Positions 10,693 through 19,705 of a stretch of 64,000 nucleotides of DNA are shown in pieces. A program made the position numbers and the translations under genes. The first letter of the stretch is position 1; the number at the start of each line of letters is the position of its first letter. The stretch lies in NCBI GenBank assembly GCA_029882215.1, contig JAOULC010000002.1, forward strand, positions 111,005-175,004. The letters run 5' to 3'. This DNA is from Gammaproteobacteria bacterium. Lineage in GTDB: Bacteria; Pseudomonadota; Gammaproteobacteria; SZUA-229. The notes under the pieces are model-generated. The model was not told the DNA's origin, did no database searches, and saw only the letters and a list, made by a program, of their open reading frames with translations.

Positions 10693-11633
10693 TGATGGCA
10701 ACAACTGTTCAGGTTGCCGTTGGAGTCATTGTTAATGCGAACCATGAAGTCTTCATATCCAAACGCGTATCAGATGTACACCAGGCAAACTGCTGGGAGT
10801 TCCCTGGCGGTAAGGTTGAACCAGACGAAACAATAGAAGCTGCGCTTTGCAGAGAGCTGAAAGAAGAAACGGGAATAATCGTACTTAAAAATCAGTTTCT
10901 GATGTCCATAGATCATGACTATGGCGATAAGCAAGTTTGCCTGCATACATATATTGTCAGTGATTTTTCAGGTCAGCCGAGTGGTAGAGAAGGGCAATCG
11001 ACGCAATGGGTTAATATCGATACGCTTCATAGTTATATCTTCCCGAAGGCGAATTATTCAATCATAAAAACACTACAGTTACCTGAAGTTATCCAGATAA
11101 CAGGTCAATTTTCCTCACTGCATGATTTAGTTAATAAATGTCAGAGATGTTTTGATCAAGGTATTAAGTTTTTGCACTTTCGGGCGCATGAGCTGGATGA
11201 CGAAAGGTATTTGGAGTATGCCACTCACCTGCTAAGACTCTGCCGCCAGCGTAATACAAAGCTGATACTAAACCGCACGCTTGACATGTTTAATGCTATT
11301 GATGCTGATGGGCTGCATCTGAGCAGGCATGCAATGAAGAATCATTTACAACGACCTGTTGCTATAGATAAACTTTTTTCTGTCTCCTGTCATAATAAAA
11401 GTGAATTAGAGCAGGCACAGATGCTTGTGGCTGATTACGCTTTCCTGTCCCCGGTAAAAAAAGCCTTAAGTCACGATGCCGGAGCTGAATTAGGACTTGA
11501 TGAATTTTCTGTACTGGCGCAAGGCTGTGACATTCCATTGTATGCCCTGGGAGGTATGAATTATGGAGATCTTGATCGAATCAGGGGGCTTCAGGGTAAA
11601 GGTGTTGCGACAATCTCGGCTTACTGGCTATGA
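10692..11633 (+). CDS. mutT: Nudix hydrolase fused to a thiamine-phosphate-synthase-like domain (MutT family)
   Basis: The 313-residue product has two domains. Residues 1-130 form a Nudix domain with a complete Nudix box (GGKVEPDETIEAALCRELKE followed by ETGI), which fits hydrolysis of 8-oxo-dGTP or a related nucleotide. Residues about 140-313 resemble a ThiE-like barrel: LHFRAHELDDERYLEYA, GLHLSRHAM, AFLSPVKKAL and YALGGMNYGDL. The same fusion follows argJ in pseudomonads. A second ATG at 10695 is possible. The barrel may not make thiamine phosphate, because the usual ThiE pyrophosphate-binding loops are not clearly preserved. The next gene overlaps its end by 4 bases. Confidence 0.85.
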   Translation: MMATTVQVAVGVIVNANHEVFISKRVSDVHQANCWEFPGGKVEPDETIEAALCRELKEETGIIVLKNQFLMSIDHDYGDKQVCLHTYIVSDFSGQPSGREGQSTQWVNIDTLHSYIFPKANYSIIKTLQLPEVIQITGQFSSLHDLVNKCQRCFDQGIKFLHFRAHELDDERYLEYATHLLRLCRQRNTKLILNRTLDMFNAIDADGLHLSRHAMKNHLQRPVAIDKLFSVSCHNKSELEQAQMLVADYAFLSPVKKALSHDAGAELGLDEFSVLAQGCDIPLYALGGMNYGDLDRIRGLQGKGVATISAYWL

Positions 11634-12070
11634 CTGAAAAAAAACGACATCTGTATATTATCTTTTTATTGCTGATCGTAATAATCGCAGGTAATTATTT
11701 TCTTCGAGAGAGAAACTTTCAAAGTCCTGTCGAACATTCAGGGTGTCAATTAACTATATCAAGCTGTGATATGTCTGTCAGCGGTAAAAAAATTGAGTTA
11801 TCTATTGAAGGTGAAGTGAAAGCTTTGCAGCCTTTTATACTGCGTATTAGTGATAAAAATCACGCCATAGATCGTGCAGTAGCCGTGTTCAGGATGAAAG
11901 GAATGGATATGGGAAAAAATGAATATGCCTTTGTAAATATAGATGCGCAAAACTGGATAGCTGAGGTTGTTATTCCGCTATGTACTGTCGGCCGGAGGGA
12001 CTGGTCAATTGAGCTTGAGCTATATCAGGGTGATGTTAAGAAAAAACTATCCTTCGATATAAAAATCTAA
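11630..12070 (+). CDS. Small membrane-anchored periplasmic protein of unknown function
   Basis: The 146-residue product has an N-terminal membrane segment at about residues 8-25 (YIIFLLLIVIIAGNYFL), then a roughly 115-residue domain rich in beta strands. Notable parts are a cysteine pair in GCQLTISSC, the motif FRMKGMDMGKN and a further cysteine in VIPLCTVGRRDW. The pattern is reminiscent of small YtkA/FixH-like periplasmic beta-sandwich domains, but I do not recognise the family with confidence. Its ATG overlaps the stop of the Nudix gene (ATGA), which suggests translational coupling. It converges with zapD. Confidence 0.75.
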   Translation: MTEKKRHLYIIFLLLIVIIAGNYFLRERNFQSPVEHSGCQLTISSCDMSVSGKKIELSIEGEVKALQPFILRISDKNHAIDRAVAVFRMKGMDMGKNEYAFVNIDAQNWIAEVVIPLCTVGRRDWSIELELYQGDVKKKLSFDIKI

Positions 12071-12087
12071 CAAGGTTTAATTATTAC

Positions 12088-12858
12088 CTATAAATAACAA
12101 TTACAGAGTATAAATGGTATGTCGCTTTTAACCTGTTCCGGGTTTGAATAGTAACTTCTCGACTGTAAAAAGCGTATCGAAAAGCGGTGTTTGCCGGCAC
12201 TGATCTCCGGGAAATATTCAGCCGAATTAGGTATCGCAACGCGGATTAACTGATACGGTTTTGACAGTTCCAGATTGTCCTGATAAAAACCGTTCTCCGC
12301 AGTGTGGTCAATATTGTCACCACTGTTTCGTATTGTTTTTAAAGCCAGCTTTATGGCATTGCTTAAAGGTTCAAATGTCGATGACCATTCTATCAGTTGT
12401 TCAGAGCGCTGGCTTGATGACTGGTTTATCCACTGAATATAAAGTGGTGAGTCAAAGTTACCAGAACTGCCGGGTAGTATGTTTTTTTGTTTCGCAGCAT
12501 TTAATATGATGTTTTGCTGAAGGTTCTGACCCAGTGATCCATTGATTGCATACAGTTCAGCGCTTAACTGCTTTATCTCTTCAAGTAATTTTAATGGTTT
12601 TTTGTCACTGACATCAGGCTGTGAGAGAAAGCTTTGCACGATGCTTTGCTGGCGCTCAAGCTCTTTAATAACTTCTGACTTAATATCTGTCCGGTTGGTA
12701 AAAGCCAGAATATCATTAATAATATTTACAGCGTTGGTGTTATCCCAGGTGTTTTTTGCTTTAGAAAAATAAGTCAGCTGATCAAATAAAAGCTCAAGTC
12801 GCATCATAGAGCGAATGCGCTTGTTTATTGGCTGCTCATATATTTGGTAATCTTTCAC
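12088..12858 (-). CDS. zapD: Cell division protein ZapD
   Basis: Cytoplasmic protein that cross-links FtsZ filaments and stabilises the Z-ring (formerly YacF/DUF1342). The 256-residue product matches the family throughout: an N-terminal YEQPINKRIRSMMRLELLF, KELERQQSIV in the helical domain, and GFYQDN followed by YFPEISAGKHRFSIRF in the C-terminal beta domain. It lies downstream of coaE and pilD on the same strand, as in other gammaproteobacteria. No yacG zinc-protein gene follows it here. Confidence 0.93.
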   Translation of the reverse strand: MKDYQIYEQPINKRIRSMMRLELLFDQLTYFSKAKNTWDNTNAVNIINDILAFTNRTDIKSEVIKELERQQSIVQSFLSQPDVSDKKPLKLLEEIKQLSAELYAINGSLGQNLQQNIILNAAKQKNILPGSSGNFDSPLYIQWINQSSSQRSEQLIEWSSTFEPLSNAIKLALKTIRNSGDNIDHTAENGFYQDNLELSKPYQLIRVAIPNSAEYFPEISAGKHRFSIRFLQSRSYYSNPEQVKSDIPFILCNCYL

Positions 12859-12927
12859 AGATAGTAAGCGTTAAGTTGAAGGTGATATATCATATTACAT
12901 ATTTGCATATAATATAAGTCGATAATG

Positions 12928-13533
12928 TTACAGAGGTCTCTTAGCTGCCAGATTAAGGAATTTATTATGTAAATGTTTAACCTCGTTCTCAAGGGTATTA
13001 ACATCACCCGAATTTATGATTACATGATCAGCCAGTTTTATTTTTTCAGTTGCCGGCATCTGATTTTTTATAATGGCTTTAATATCACCGGTACTTCTAT
13101 TGTCTCTTTTTTTAACCCGCTTAATCTGCTCTTGTTCCGGGCAATCAATCAGTAATGTTGTGTTAAATCTTGACTGATGCTGGCCTTCAAATAAGAGCGG
13201 TACAGCGATGATGCAGTATGGTGAACAACTGGCCGCGGCCTGCTGTTCGGTGACAAGCCAGATTAAAGGATGGAGCAGGTCTTCAAGCAGTGTTTTCTTT
13301 TCTGCGCTATGAAAGATTATTTTAGCCAGCTTTTTTCTGTTGATTGTATTCTCGGTTGTTAAAATTTCATCACCAAAGGTATCGACGATGGCTTCATAAG
13401 CCGGACCATCGGGTTGCATAATCTGATGAGCGATGACATCGGTATCAATCACATTAATACCGAGTTTGGAAAACAGACTGGCTACTGTAGATTTACCACA
13501 GCCTATCCCGCCGGTGAGTCCGACCCTGAACAT
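12928..13533 (-). CDS. coaE: Dephospho-CoA kinase
   Basis: Cytoplasmic kinase catalysing the last step of coenzyme A synthesis. The 201-residue product begins MFRVGLTGGIGCGKSTVASL with a clear P-loop, followed by INVIDTDVIAHQIM, which holds the catalytic and substrate residues. The lid region DNRSTGDIKAIIKNQMP lies near residue 145. It starts 8 bases after the pilD stop, so it is probably read with pilBCD, a common arrangement in gammaproteobacteria. Full length. Confidence 0.95.
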   Translation of the reverse strand: MFRVGLTGGIGCGKSTVASLFSKLGINVIDTDVIAHQIMQPDGPAYEAIVDTFGDEILTTENTINRKKLAKIIFHSAEKKTLLEDLLHPLIWLVTEQQAAASCSPYCIIAVPLLFEGQHQSRFNTTLLIDCPEQEQIKRVKKRDNRSTGDIKAIIKNQMPATEKIKLADHVIINSGDVNTLENEVKHLHNKFLNLAAKRPL

Positions 13534-13540
13534 TGATGCG

Positions 13541-14395
13541 TTAACCGAGATACCAGAGCATGATTTGCTGTCCCCAGATCAGGGTAATCCAGCCTGCGAT
13601 AGCAAGATATGGGCCAAAAGGAATGGGGATATCTCGTTTGTGTTTTTTAAATACAATCATAACGATGCCTATAATTGCACCGCTGGCGGATGACAAGATG
13701 ATGATCAGTGGCAGAACTTCCCAGCCCAGCCAGGCGCCAAATAATGCTAACAGCTTAAAGTCACCGTAACCCATGCCCTCTTTACCGGTCACCAGTTTAA
13801 AGAGCTGATAGACAGACCATAAGATCATATAACCTGCTATGGCACCTGTAATACTGTTTGCAGGATCGACAAAGATACTAAACAGACTGAGTAATAAGCC
13901 TAACCAAAGTACTGGCAGCGTAATATCATCAGGCAAAATCAGCTTTTGCAGATCAATAACCGACATGGCGACTAATGACCAGGTTAAGATTAGGCCAAAC
14001 AGTGTTTGCCATGAAACGCCAAACTTAATGGCAACTGTTAGTGACAGGACTGCTGTTAATAGTTCTACCAGAGGGTACTGGATTGAAATAGGGGTGTGGC
14101 ACTGACTGCATTTACCTTTCAGAAACAGATAGCTGATGAGAGGAATATTCTCCCATATCCGGATCTTATGCTGGCATTTAGGGCAAGTTGAAGCTGGCTT
14201 TGAAAGTGTAATGACTTGTTCGGTTTGCTGCTTTAACTCCAGCAATTCTCTGCATTGAGCTTTCCAGTCCTTGTCCAGCATTAACGGCAGCCGATAAATT
14301 ACAACATTTAGAAAGCTACCGATACTCAGGCCAATGAGAAAGATAAAGCTATAGAATATTCCCGCGTTGTGCAGGAAAAAATCAACAATACTCAC
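13541..14395 (-). CDS. pilD: Type IV prepilin peptidase/N-methylase PilD
   Basis: Inner-membrane aspartyl protease that removes the prepilin leader peptide and methylates the new N-terminus. The 284-residue product has about eight membrane segments. Its cytoplasmic loop has two CxxC pairs (CPKCQ and CSQCH, about residues 71-102) that bind zinc. The catalytic aspartates are in VIDLQKLILPDD and in the GxGD motif GYGDFKLL. It is encoded just downstream of pilC with a 15-base gap. It should process PilA from this locus. Confidence 0.95.
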   Translation of the reverse strand: MSIVDFFLHNAGIFYSFIFLIGLSIGSFLNVVIYRLPLMLDKDWKAQCRELLELKQQTEQVITLSKPASTCPKCQHKIRIWENIPLISYLFLKGKCSQCHTPISIQYPLVELLTAVLSLTVAIKFGVSWQTLFGLILTWSLVAMSVIDLQKLILPDDITLPVLWLGLLLSLFSIFVDPANSITGAIAGYMILWSVYQLFKLVTGKEGMGYGDFKLLALFGAWLGWEVLPLIIILSSASGAIIGIVMIVFKKHKRDIPIPFGPYLAIAGWITLIWGQQIMLWYLG

Positions 14396-14410
14396 AGAGG
14401 GATCCTTTGT

Positions 14411-15628
14411 TTAAATTGCGTCGCCCATCATAAAGATAGGCAGGTACATGGCAATAACAAGACCGCCGATTACAATCGCAAGGAAAACCATGATCATTGG
14501 TTCCATCATGGCTGTCAGCGAGTCCACGGCGTTATCTACCTGTTCTTCATAGTAGTCCGCTACCTTGCTTAGCATGTCGTCCAGTGCACCCGACTCTTCA
14601 CCAATAGCAACCATCTGGATAACCATGTTAGGGAACAGGCCGGATTGCTGTAAGCTGATTTGTAACTGTTGTCCGGCAGAAATGTCATCACGGATGCGTA
14701 AAATAGCTTTGGTATAGGTCCGGTTGCCTGCAGCTCCGGCTACCGAGTCCATTGCTTCAACCAATGGCACACCGGCGGTAAACATGGTTGCCAGCGTTCT
14801 TGAAAAACGGGCAATTGCGGCTTTATTGGTCAGCTCACTGATAACCGGCGCTTTTAAAACAAAATTATCAAGCCAGACATTAAAGGCTTCAGATTTTTTC
14901 TTGAGTGTTTTAAAGCCGAAGATGATGCCGCCAAGTACACCGAAGATGATGTACCAGTTAGCAATGAAACCATCAGACAGGCCAACAACAAACTGAGTGA
15001 AGACAGGTAAATCTGCACCAAAGCCTTTAAACATGTCAGCAAAGACCGGTACTACGAACATTAAAAGAATAACGGTAACAATCATTGCCACGACTAAAAC
15101 AGAGACAGGGTACACCAGTGCTTTTTTAATTTTTGCTTTTAATGACTCTGTTTTTTCTTTGTAGGTAGCAATTTTCTCCAGCAAGGTTTCAAGAGCACCT
15201 GCCTGTTCGCCCGCATCAACCAGATTGCAGAATAGATCATCGAAATAATCCGGGTTTTTTTTCAGTGCCTGATGGAATGTACCGCCGGCTTCTACATCGG
15301 TTTTAATACCAAGAATTAACTCTCGCATAGCCGGATTTTCATGGCCTTCGCCAACAATACCAAAAGATTGTACCAGAGGAACGCCGGCTTTTAGCATGGT
15401 GGCTAACTGGCGGCTAAAGACAGCAATATCACCGGGTGTGATTTTTTTAGCGCCGCCGAATAAAGGCTGCGCCTTTTTCTTAACTTTTTTGGGTGTAATG
15501 CCTTGCTTGCGTAAATTGGCTTTTACTAAATCGGCAGATACGGCTGTTTCCTCACCTTTTAATTTGTGGCCCTGTTTATTAACCCCTTCCCATGCAAATT
15601 GTATTTTTTTCGCCGCTTTTTTAGCCAT
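14411..15628 (-). CDS. pilC: Type IV pilus inner-membrane platform protein PilC
   Basis: Polytopic inner-membrane protein that couples the PilB and PilT motors to pilin assembly. The 405-residue product has the two repeated T2SSF cytoplasmic domains (AVFSRQLATMLKAGVPLVQS at about 69 and ARFSRTLATMFTAGVPLVEA at about 270). Membrane segments are at about 170-200, 220-240 and 375-400. It begins 5 bases after the pilB stop. The protein is complete and typical. Confidence 0.96.
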   Translation of the reverse strand: MAKKAAKKIQFAWEGVNKQGHKLKGEETAVSADLVKANLRKQGITPKKVKKKAQPLFGGAKKITPGDIAVFSRQLATMLKAGVPLVQSFGIVGEGHENPAMRELILGIKTDVEAGGTFHQALKKNPDYFDDLFCNLVDAGEQAGALETLLEKIATYKEKTESLKAKIKKALVYPVSVLVVAMIVTVILLMFVVPVFADMFKGFGADLPVFTQFVVGLSDGFIANWYIIFGVLGGIIFGFKTLKKKSEAFNVWLDNFVLKAPVISELTNKAAIARFSRTLATMFTAGVPLVEAMDSVAGAAGNRTYTKAILRIRDDISAGQQLQISLQQSGLFPNMVIQMVAIGEESGALDDMLSKVADYYEEQVDNAVDSLTAMMEPMIMVFLAIVIGGLVIAMYLPIFMMGDAI

Positions 15629-15633
15629 TATTA

Positions 15634-17343
15634 TTAATCCTTAGTAACGCGGTTTAATTCTTTTAAGCTCATGATACCTGCTTTAACTTTTTTCAAGCCT
15701 GAGCGGCGTAAATCATCTATACCGTCTTTTTTAGCCTGGTCGGCGATATCCATCGCATTACCATTTTGCATGATAATTCTGCCGATGGCCTCAGAAACGG
15801 GCATAACCTGATAGATGCCGACACGTCCCTTGTTACCGCTATCACACTGATCACAGCCGACAGCCTTGTAAATGGTCATGCCTTCGGCAATATCTTCTTC
15901 GGTAAAGCCTTCTTCAAGCAGGGCTTCTTTGGGTATGTTGTCAACCTCTTTGCACTCGTTACATAATCGTCTGCCGAGACGCTGAGCAATGATTAGGTTA
16001 ACTGCTGATGCAATATTAAATGGTGGTACACCCATATTAACAAGACGCGCTAAGGTTTGGGGGGCATCATTGGTGTGAAGTGTGGACATTACCATATGAC
16101 CGGTTTGTGCCGCTTTGATGGCTATTTCTGCTGTTTCCAGGTCACGGATTTCTCCGACCATGACAATATCCGGGTCTTGCCTTAAGAAAGCCCGAAGTGC
16201 TGTTCCAAAGTCTAAACCCACTTTCGCATTCACATTAACCTGGTTGATGCCTTCCAGGTTAATTTCAACCGGATCTTCCGCGGTTGATATATTGGTATCT
16301 TCTGTATTGAGGATATTTAAACCGGTATAAAGAGAGACCGTTTTACCACTACCGGTCGGACCAGTAACCAGAATCATGCCATAAGGGTTGGCTAAAGCAT
16401 CAAGATAGAGCTGCTTCTGATCGTCTTCATAGCCCAAAATATCGATCCCTAACTGCGCACTGGATGAATCGAGAATACGTAAAACTATTTTTTCACCGAA
16501 AAGTGTCGGGCAGGTATTGACACGGAAGTCGATGGACCGAGTTTTGCTGATATGCATCTTAATTCGGCCATCCTGCGGTACTCGCCTTTCGGCGGTATCC
16601 ATTTTGGACATGACCTTAATACGGGCGGTAATACGGGGGGCCATTTGCAGTGGCGGTGAGGCCACTTCTCTTAAAATGCCATCAATACGAAATCGAACGC
16701 GATAACGTTTTTCATAAGGCTCAAAATGCAGATCAGATGCTTTTTTATTGATTGCGTCGAGGAATACCTTGTTAACAAAGCGAACAACAGGTGTGTCATC
16801 AACATCACTGGTATCCGCTTCTTCCTTTTTGTCATCTTCGTCGGCATCAGAAAATTCAAGATCATCCAGATCATCATCCATCAGGCCATCCATGCCGGTA
16901 TCCTGTTTGCTCAGGATTTTTTCAATCAGGGTGTCGAGTTTGTCGACTTCACATAGAATGGCTTCAGTGTTAGTACCGGTCTGGAATTTGATTTCTTCCA
17001 GTGCTATCTGGTTAGCAGGGTCTGCTATACCGACATAAAGGCGGTTACCGCGCTTAAAAAGTGGTATGGCATGATGCTTTTGGATTAATTTATCATCAAC
17101 CAGATCAACTGGCAGACTCTCATGGTCGATCGCCGATAAATCAATGAGCGGAATACCAAACTCCTGAGAGGCGGCAACAGCAATTTTCTGTGCCGGTAAA
17201 ACGTTACCTACAACCAGTTGTTTGATAAATGAATTTTTGTCTTTTGCAGCTTGTTGCTGAGTTTTAATGGCATTTTCTTGTGTTAATAAGCCATCTAAAA
17301 TCAGTTTTCTAGCGAGACCTGTAAGTTTTGGTGCTTCTGACAT
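15634..17343 (-). CDS. pilB: Type IV pilus assembly ATPase PilB
   Basis: Hexameric cytoplasmic ATPase that powers pilus extension. The 569-residue product has the N-terminal T2SSE/MshEN domain, a long acidic linker at about residues 150-180 (DGLMDDDLDDLEFSDADEDD) and the ATPase core with Walker A VTGPTGSGKTVSLY. The Asp box, Walker B (VGEIRDLETAEIA) and His box (STLHTNDAPQTLARL) are present, as are the zinc-binding CxxC pairs CNEC and CDQC near the C-terminus. It heads a pilB-pilC-pilD-coaE-zapD gene string; a promoter probably lies in the gap up to 17550. Confidence 0.96.
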   Translation of the reverse strand: MSEAPKLTGLARKLILDGLLTQENAIKTQQQAAKDKNSFIKQLVVGNVLPAQKIAVAASQEFGIPLIDLSAIDHESLPVDLVDDKLIQKHHAIPLFKRGNRLYVGIADPANQIALEEIKFQTGTNTEAILCEVDKLDTLIEKILSKQDTGMDGLMDDDLDDLEFSDADEDDKKEEADTSDVDDTPVVRFVNKVFLDAINKKASDLHFEPYEKRYRVRFRIDGILREVASPPLQMAPRITARIKVMSKMDTAERRVPQDGRIKMHISKTRSIDFRVNTCPTLFGEKIVLRILDSSSAQLGIDILGYEDDQKQLYLDALANPYGMILVTGPTGSGKTVSLYTGLNILNTEDTNISTAEDPVEINLEGINQVNVNAKVGLDFGTALRAFLRQDPDIVMVGEIRDLETAEIAIKAAQTGHMVMSTLHTNDAPQTLARLVNMGVPPFNIASAVNLIIAQRLGRRLCNECKEVDNIPKEALLEEGFTEEDIAEGMTIYKAVGCDQCDSGNKGRVGIYQVMPVSEAIGRIIMQNGNAMDIADQAKKDGIDDLRRSGLKKVKAGIMSLKELNRVTKD

Positions 17344-17550
17344 TTTGTTTATTTTAATAGCCCGAATTCATAACCAGTATAGTTGATTTTCAGGATAAAA
17401 AAATAGTTTTATAAGGTAGAAATTTAACTATATTGTTGTTTTAGTAGGCGAAATTTTGAATATTACGAGAATCTTGCTTTTTTATAAAAATTAATTTCTG
17501 CTTTAGCGGTCATTAGTGAACTTTATTAACTTATATCGAGGTATCAGGCA

Positions 17551-17578
17551 ATAAAAAAGCCCTGTAAAAACAGGGCTT
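17551..17578 (-). terminator. Rho-independent terminator of pilA
   Basis: Perfect 9-bp stem AAGCCCTGT / ACAGGGCTT at 17557-17578 with a 4-base loop. Read on the - strand it is followed by a T-rich run (TTTTTTAT). It lies about 45 bases beyond the pilA stop and would separate the pilin message from pilB. Confidence 0.88.
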
Positions 17579-17623
17579 CTTTATATCGCTGAGTTGAATC
17601 AACTCATTCTGATTAACTCAGAA

Positions 17624-18097
17624 TTAACGACATAGACGAGCAGCTACACAAGTACCAGACATCGTCCAGATTACATTACCACTTGTAATAGCTGGTGTAA
17701 GGATATATGTAGTTGCTGCTGTTTGACCGAATGCGCCTGCGTAACTTGTTGCAGTGATTACGCCGTTAGCTGCTACTGCAATAGTATCAACAGCATCAGC
17801 ACGAGAACCAGTAACGGTAGCTGCAGGAATATCACCTAGTCGACCTGGTCTAGCGATACCGCCAGCACCATTCTGACAAACAGATAAAGGAGTTGGATCT
17901 GAAGAGCGTTCCTGTGCACACATTTCAACGCCTAGCTTATATGATGCAACGCCTGTTTCCATTACTTTAAACTCAGAACGCTGGATGAACGCTTCATACT
18001 GTGGAATAGCGATAGATGCAAGAATACCGATGATCGCAACTACGATCATTAATTCGATTAAGGTAAAACCTTGTTGTGCTTTTTTAGCGATGTTCAT
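17624..18097 (-). CDS. pilA: Type IV major pilin PilA
   Basis: Pilin subunit. The 157-residue precursor has a short basic leader ending in glycine, then F-T-L-I-E-L-M ([19 protein letters not shown]), with the class-III cleavage site, Glu5 and the hydrophobic N-terminal helix. The globular part is rich in Ala, Gly and Thr. It ends with a cysteine pair in [10 protein letters not shown]; whether these bond to each other or to the cysteines near residues 54 and 69 is not clear. It has its own terminator and a sigma-54 promoter upstream, so it is transcribed alone. It lies between pilB and pilR, as in pseudomonads. Confidence 0.95.
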   Translation of the reverse strand: MNIAKKAQQGFTLIELMIVVAIIGILASIAIPQYEAFIQRSEFKVMETGVASYKLGVEMCAQERSSDPTPLSVCQNGAGGIARPGRLGDIPAATVTGSRADAVDTIAVAANGVITATSYAGAFGQTAATTYILTPAITSGNVIWTMSGTCVAARLCR

Positions 18098-18162
18098 AAT
18101 GAAACTCCAAATAATGTTTGAGCAGTTTGCTCGATTAAAACCTTCTAGGTTGCTTGTTATTA

Positions 18163-18178
18163 AGCAGGGGTTGTGCCA
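18163..18178 (-). promoter_or_regulatory. Sigma-54 (RpoN) promoter of pilA
   Basis: On the - strand the sequence reads TGGCAC-AACCC-CTGCT. This has the GG of the -24 box and the GC of the -12 box at correct spacing, with one mismatch to TGGCAC-N5-TTGC. It lies 66-81 bases upstream of the pilA ATG. PilR, encoded just upstream, is a sigma-54 activator, so the match is biologically coherent. Confidence 0.88.
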
Positions 18179-18272
18179 ATGTTGATGTGTTTTACTTTAT
18201 CTTTATAAATCAATTGGATACATAAGAATCAGCTGGAGTAATTGTGCGGGCATGAGGTATATTTCAATGTCC

Positions 18273-18306
18273 AAACTGTACAAAACTGTACAATTTTGTA
18301 CAGTTT
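18273..18306 (-). promoter_or_regulatory. Triple half-site repeat upstream of pilA, candidate PilR-binding enhancer
   Basis: AAACTGTACA occurs at 18273-18282, again at 18283-18292, and inverted at 18297-18306. The copies are spaced one helical turn apart, and the second and third form an 11-bp-arm palindrome around TT. The array is about 95-130 bases upstream of the -24 box, where sigma-54 activators bind. It has no T-run, so it is not a good pilR terminator. Assignment to PilR is inference. Confidence 0.55.
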
Positions 18307-18329
18307 AGATAATGCTAATATTCTAATTC

Positions 18330-19685
18330 TTAATCGATATTGAACTTTTCTAGCCGATAGAGTAACTGGCGTCTTGTTAACCCCAGTGCTTTAGCGGTCG
18401 CTGTTTTATTCCAGCGAGCCGCGTCCAGTGCGTTAATGATGGATTGTTTATCCATCTCAGTCAGTGATTGTTTGCTGGCGCTGATGACTTTAGGAGCAGG
18501 GGCTGCTGTGTGAGCGTTGTTGTTACTGAGATTGAGATCTGCGCTATGAATGGTGTTGTTTTCGGCCAAGGCTATAGCGCGCTCGAGGATGTTTTCCAGC
18601 TCCCGCACATTCCCGGGGTAGGAATAAGTGCACAGGGCATCGAGTGCATCTTGGGTTAGCTGGGGGGCTTCGATTGCTAATTTAGTGCTGAGTTTAGCTA
18701 ATAGCATCTTTGCTAATAGCGGGATGTCGCTGCTTCTTTCACGCAGGCTGGGGGTTTTTAGTTCAATGACATTGATTCGATAAAATAAATCTTGCCGGAA
18801 TTGCGCTTTTTCCACCAATTCAGCCAGGTTTTTATGACTGGCGCTGAGAATGCGTACATCCACTGAAACTTCCTGAGTATCCCCCACCGCTCTTACGGCT
18901 TTCTCCTGAATAGCCCGCAGGAGTTTAACTTGCATATGTAGGGGTAACTCAGCCACCTCATCTAAAAATAATGTGCCGCCATGGGCTAGTTGAAACAAGC
19001 CTTCTTTGTCATGAGTGGCGCCGGTGAAGCTGCCTTTTTTATGACCAAAAAACTCACTTTCCATTAATTCGGCAGGGATGGCACCGCAGTTAATCGGTAC
19101 GAAGCGGGCGCTTTTACGCGGGCCCTCATTGTGTATCATTCGCGCGGCCAGTTCTTTACCACTGCCTGATTCACCATAAATAAACACCGGTGCCTGACTG
19201 CGGGACAGTTTGTGTATTTTTTGTTTTAACGCTTCAATAGGGGGAGATTCACCCAGCAATTGCGAGGCTGGTTGTGTTGTATTAACAGGCTCGTGCTGTG
19301 CTGTGGCTGCGGAATGCACCGGTAATTTAATGGCAGAATTAACCAGGTTGCGTAATATATTGATATCCAGTGGTTTGGATACGAAATCAAAGGCGCCTGC
19401 TTTGAGCGCGCGGACAGCTGACTCCATATTGCCATGAGCGGTGATCACCGCAATCGGCAAATCGGCTTTGGTTTTCTGGCAATATTCGACCAGCTGAATG
19501 CCGTCACCATCCGGTAAGTTCATGTCGGTGAGGCATAAATCAAAGTGTTCTTTATCAATTAATGATATGGCATCGGAAAAATTTAATGCTGAGTTTGAAT
19601 CCAGCCCCATACGACCCAAAGTGATTTCGAGTAACTCGCAAATATCTGGCTCATCATCAACAACTAATACTTTTTTTCTATTCAT
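18330..19685 (-). CDS. pilR: Sigma-54-dependent response regulator PilR
   Basis: Activator of pilA transcription and partner of PilS. The 451-residue product has a receiver domain (about 1-120) with phospho-acceptor Asp54 in LTDMNLPDGDG. The AAA+ domain has Walker A GESGSGKE, the sigma-54 contact loop as GSFTGA in place of GAFTGA, and Walker B GGTLFLDEVAEL. The C-terminal Fis-type helix-turn-helix is WNKTATAKALGLTRRQLLYR. The pilS stop lies 20 bases upstream, so the pair is one operon. An NtrC-type regulator is the alternative, but the neighbourhood favours PilR. Confidence 0.93.
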   Translation of the reverse strand: MNRKKVLVVDDEPDICELLEITLGRMGLDSNSALNFSDAISLIDKEHFDLCLTDMNLPDGDGIQLVEYCQKTKADLPIAVITAHGNMESAVRALKAGAFDFVSKPLDINILRNLVNSAIKLPVHSAATAQHEPVNTTQPASQLLGESPPIEALKQKIHKLSRSQAPVFIYGESGSGKELAARMIHNEGPRKSARFVPINCGAIPAELMESEFFGHKKGSFTGATHDKEGLFQLAHGGTLFLDEVAELPLHMQVKLLRAIQEKAVRAVGDTQEVSVDVRILSASHKNLAELVEKAQFRQDLFYRINVIELKTPSLRERSSDIPLLAKMLLAKLSTKLAIEAPQLTQDALDALCTYSYPGNVRELENILERAIALAENNTIHSADLNLSNNNAHTAAPAPKVISASKQSLTEMDKQSIINALDAARWNKTATAKALGLTRRQLLYRLEKFNID

Positions 19686-19705
19686 AAGAGGACGGATTCC
19701 AGTAT

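Noticed and set aside
19020..19060. Loss of sigma-54 contact in PilR (GSFTGA instead of GAFTGA)
   Set aside because: This one-residue variant is tolerated in active sigma-54 activators, and a good sigma-54 promoter is present, so it is not evidence of inactivation.
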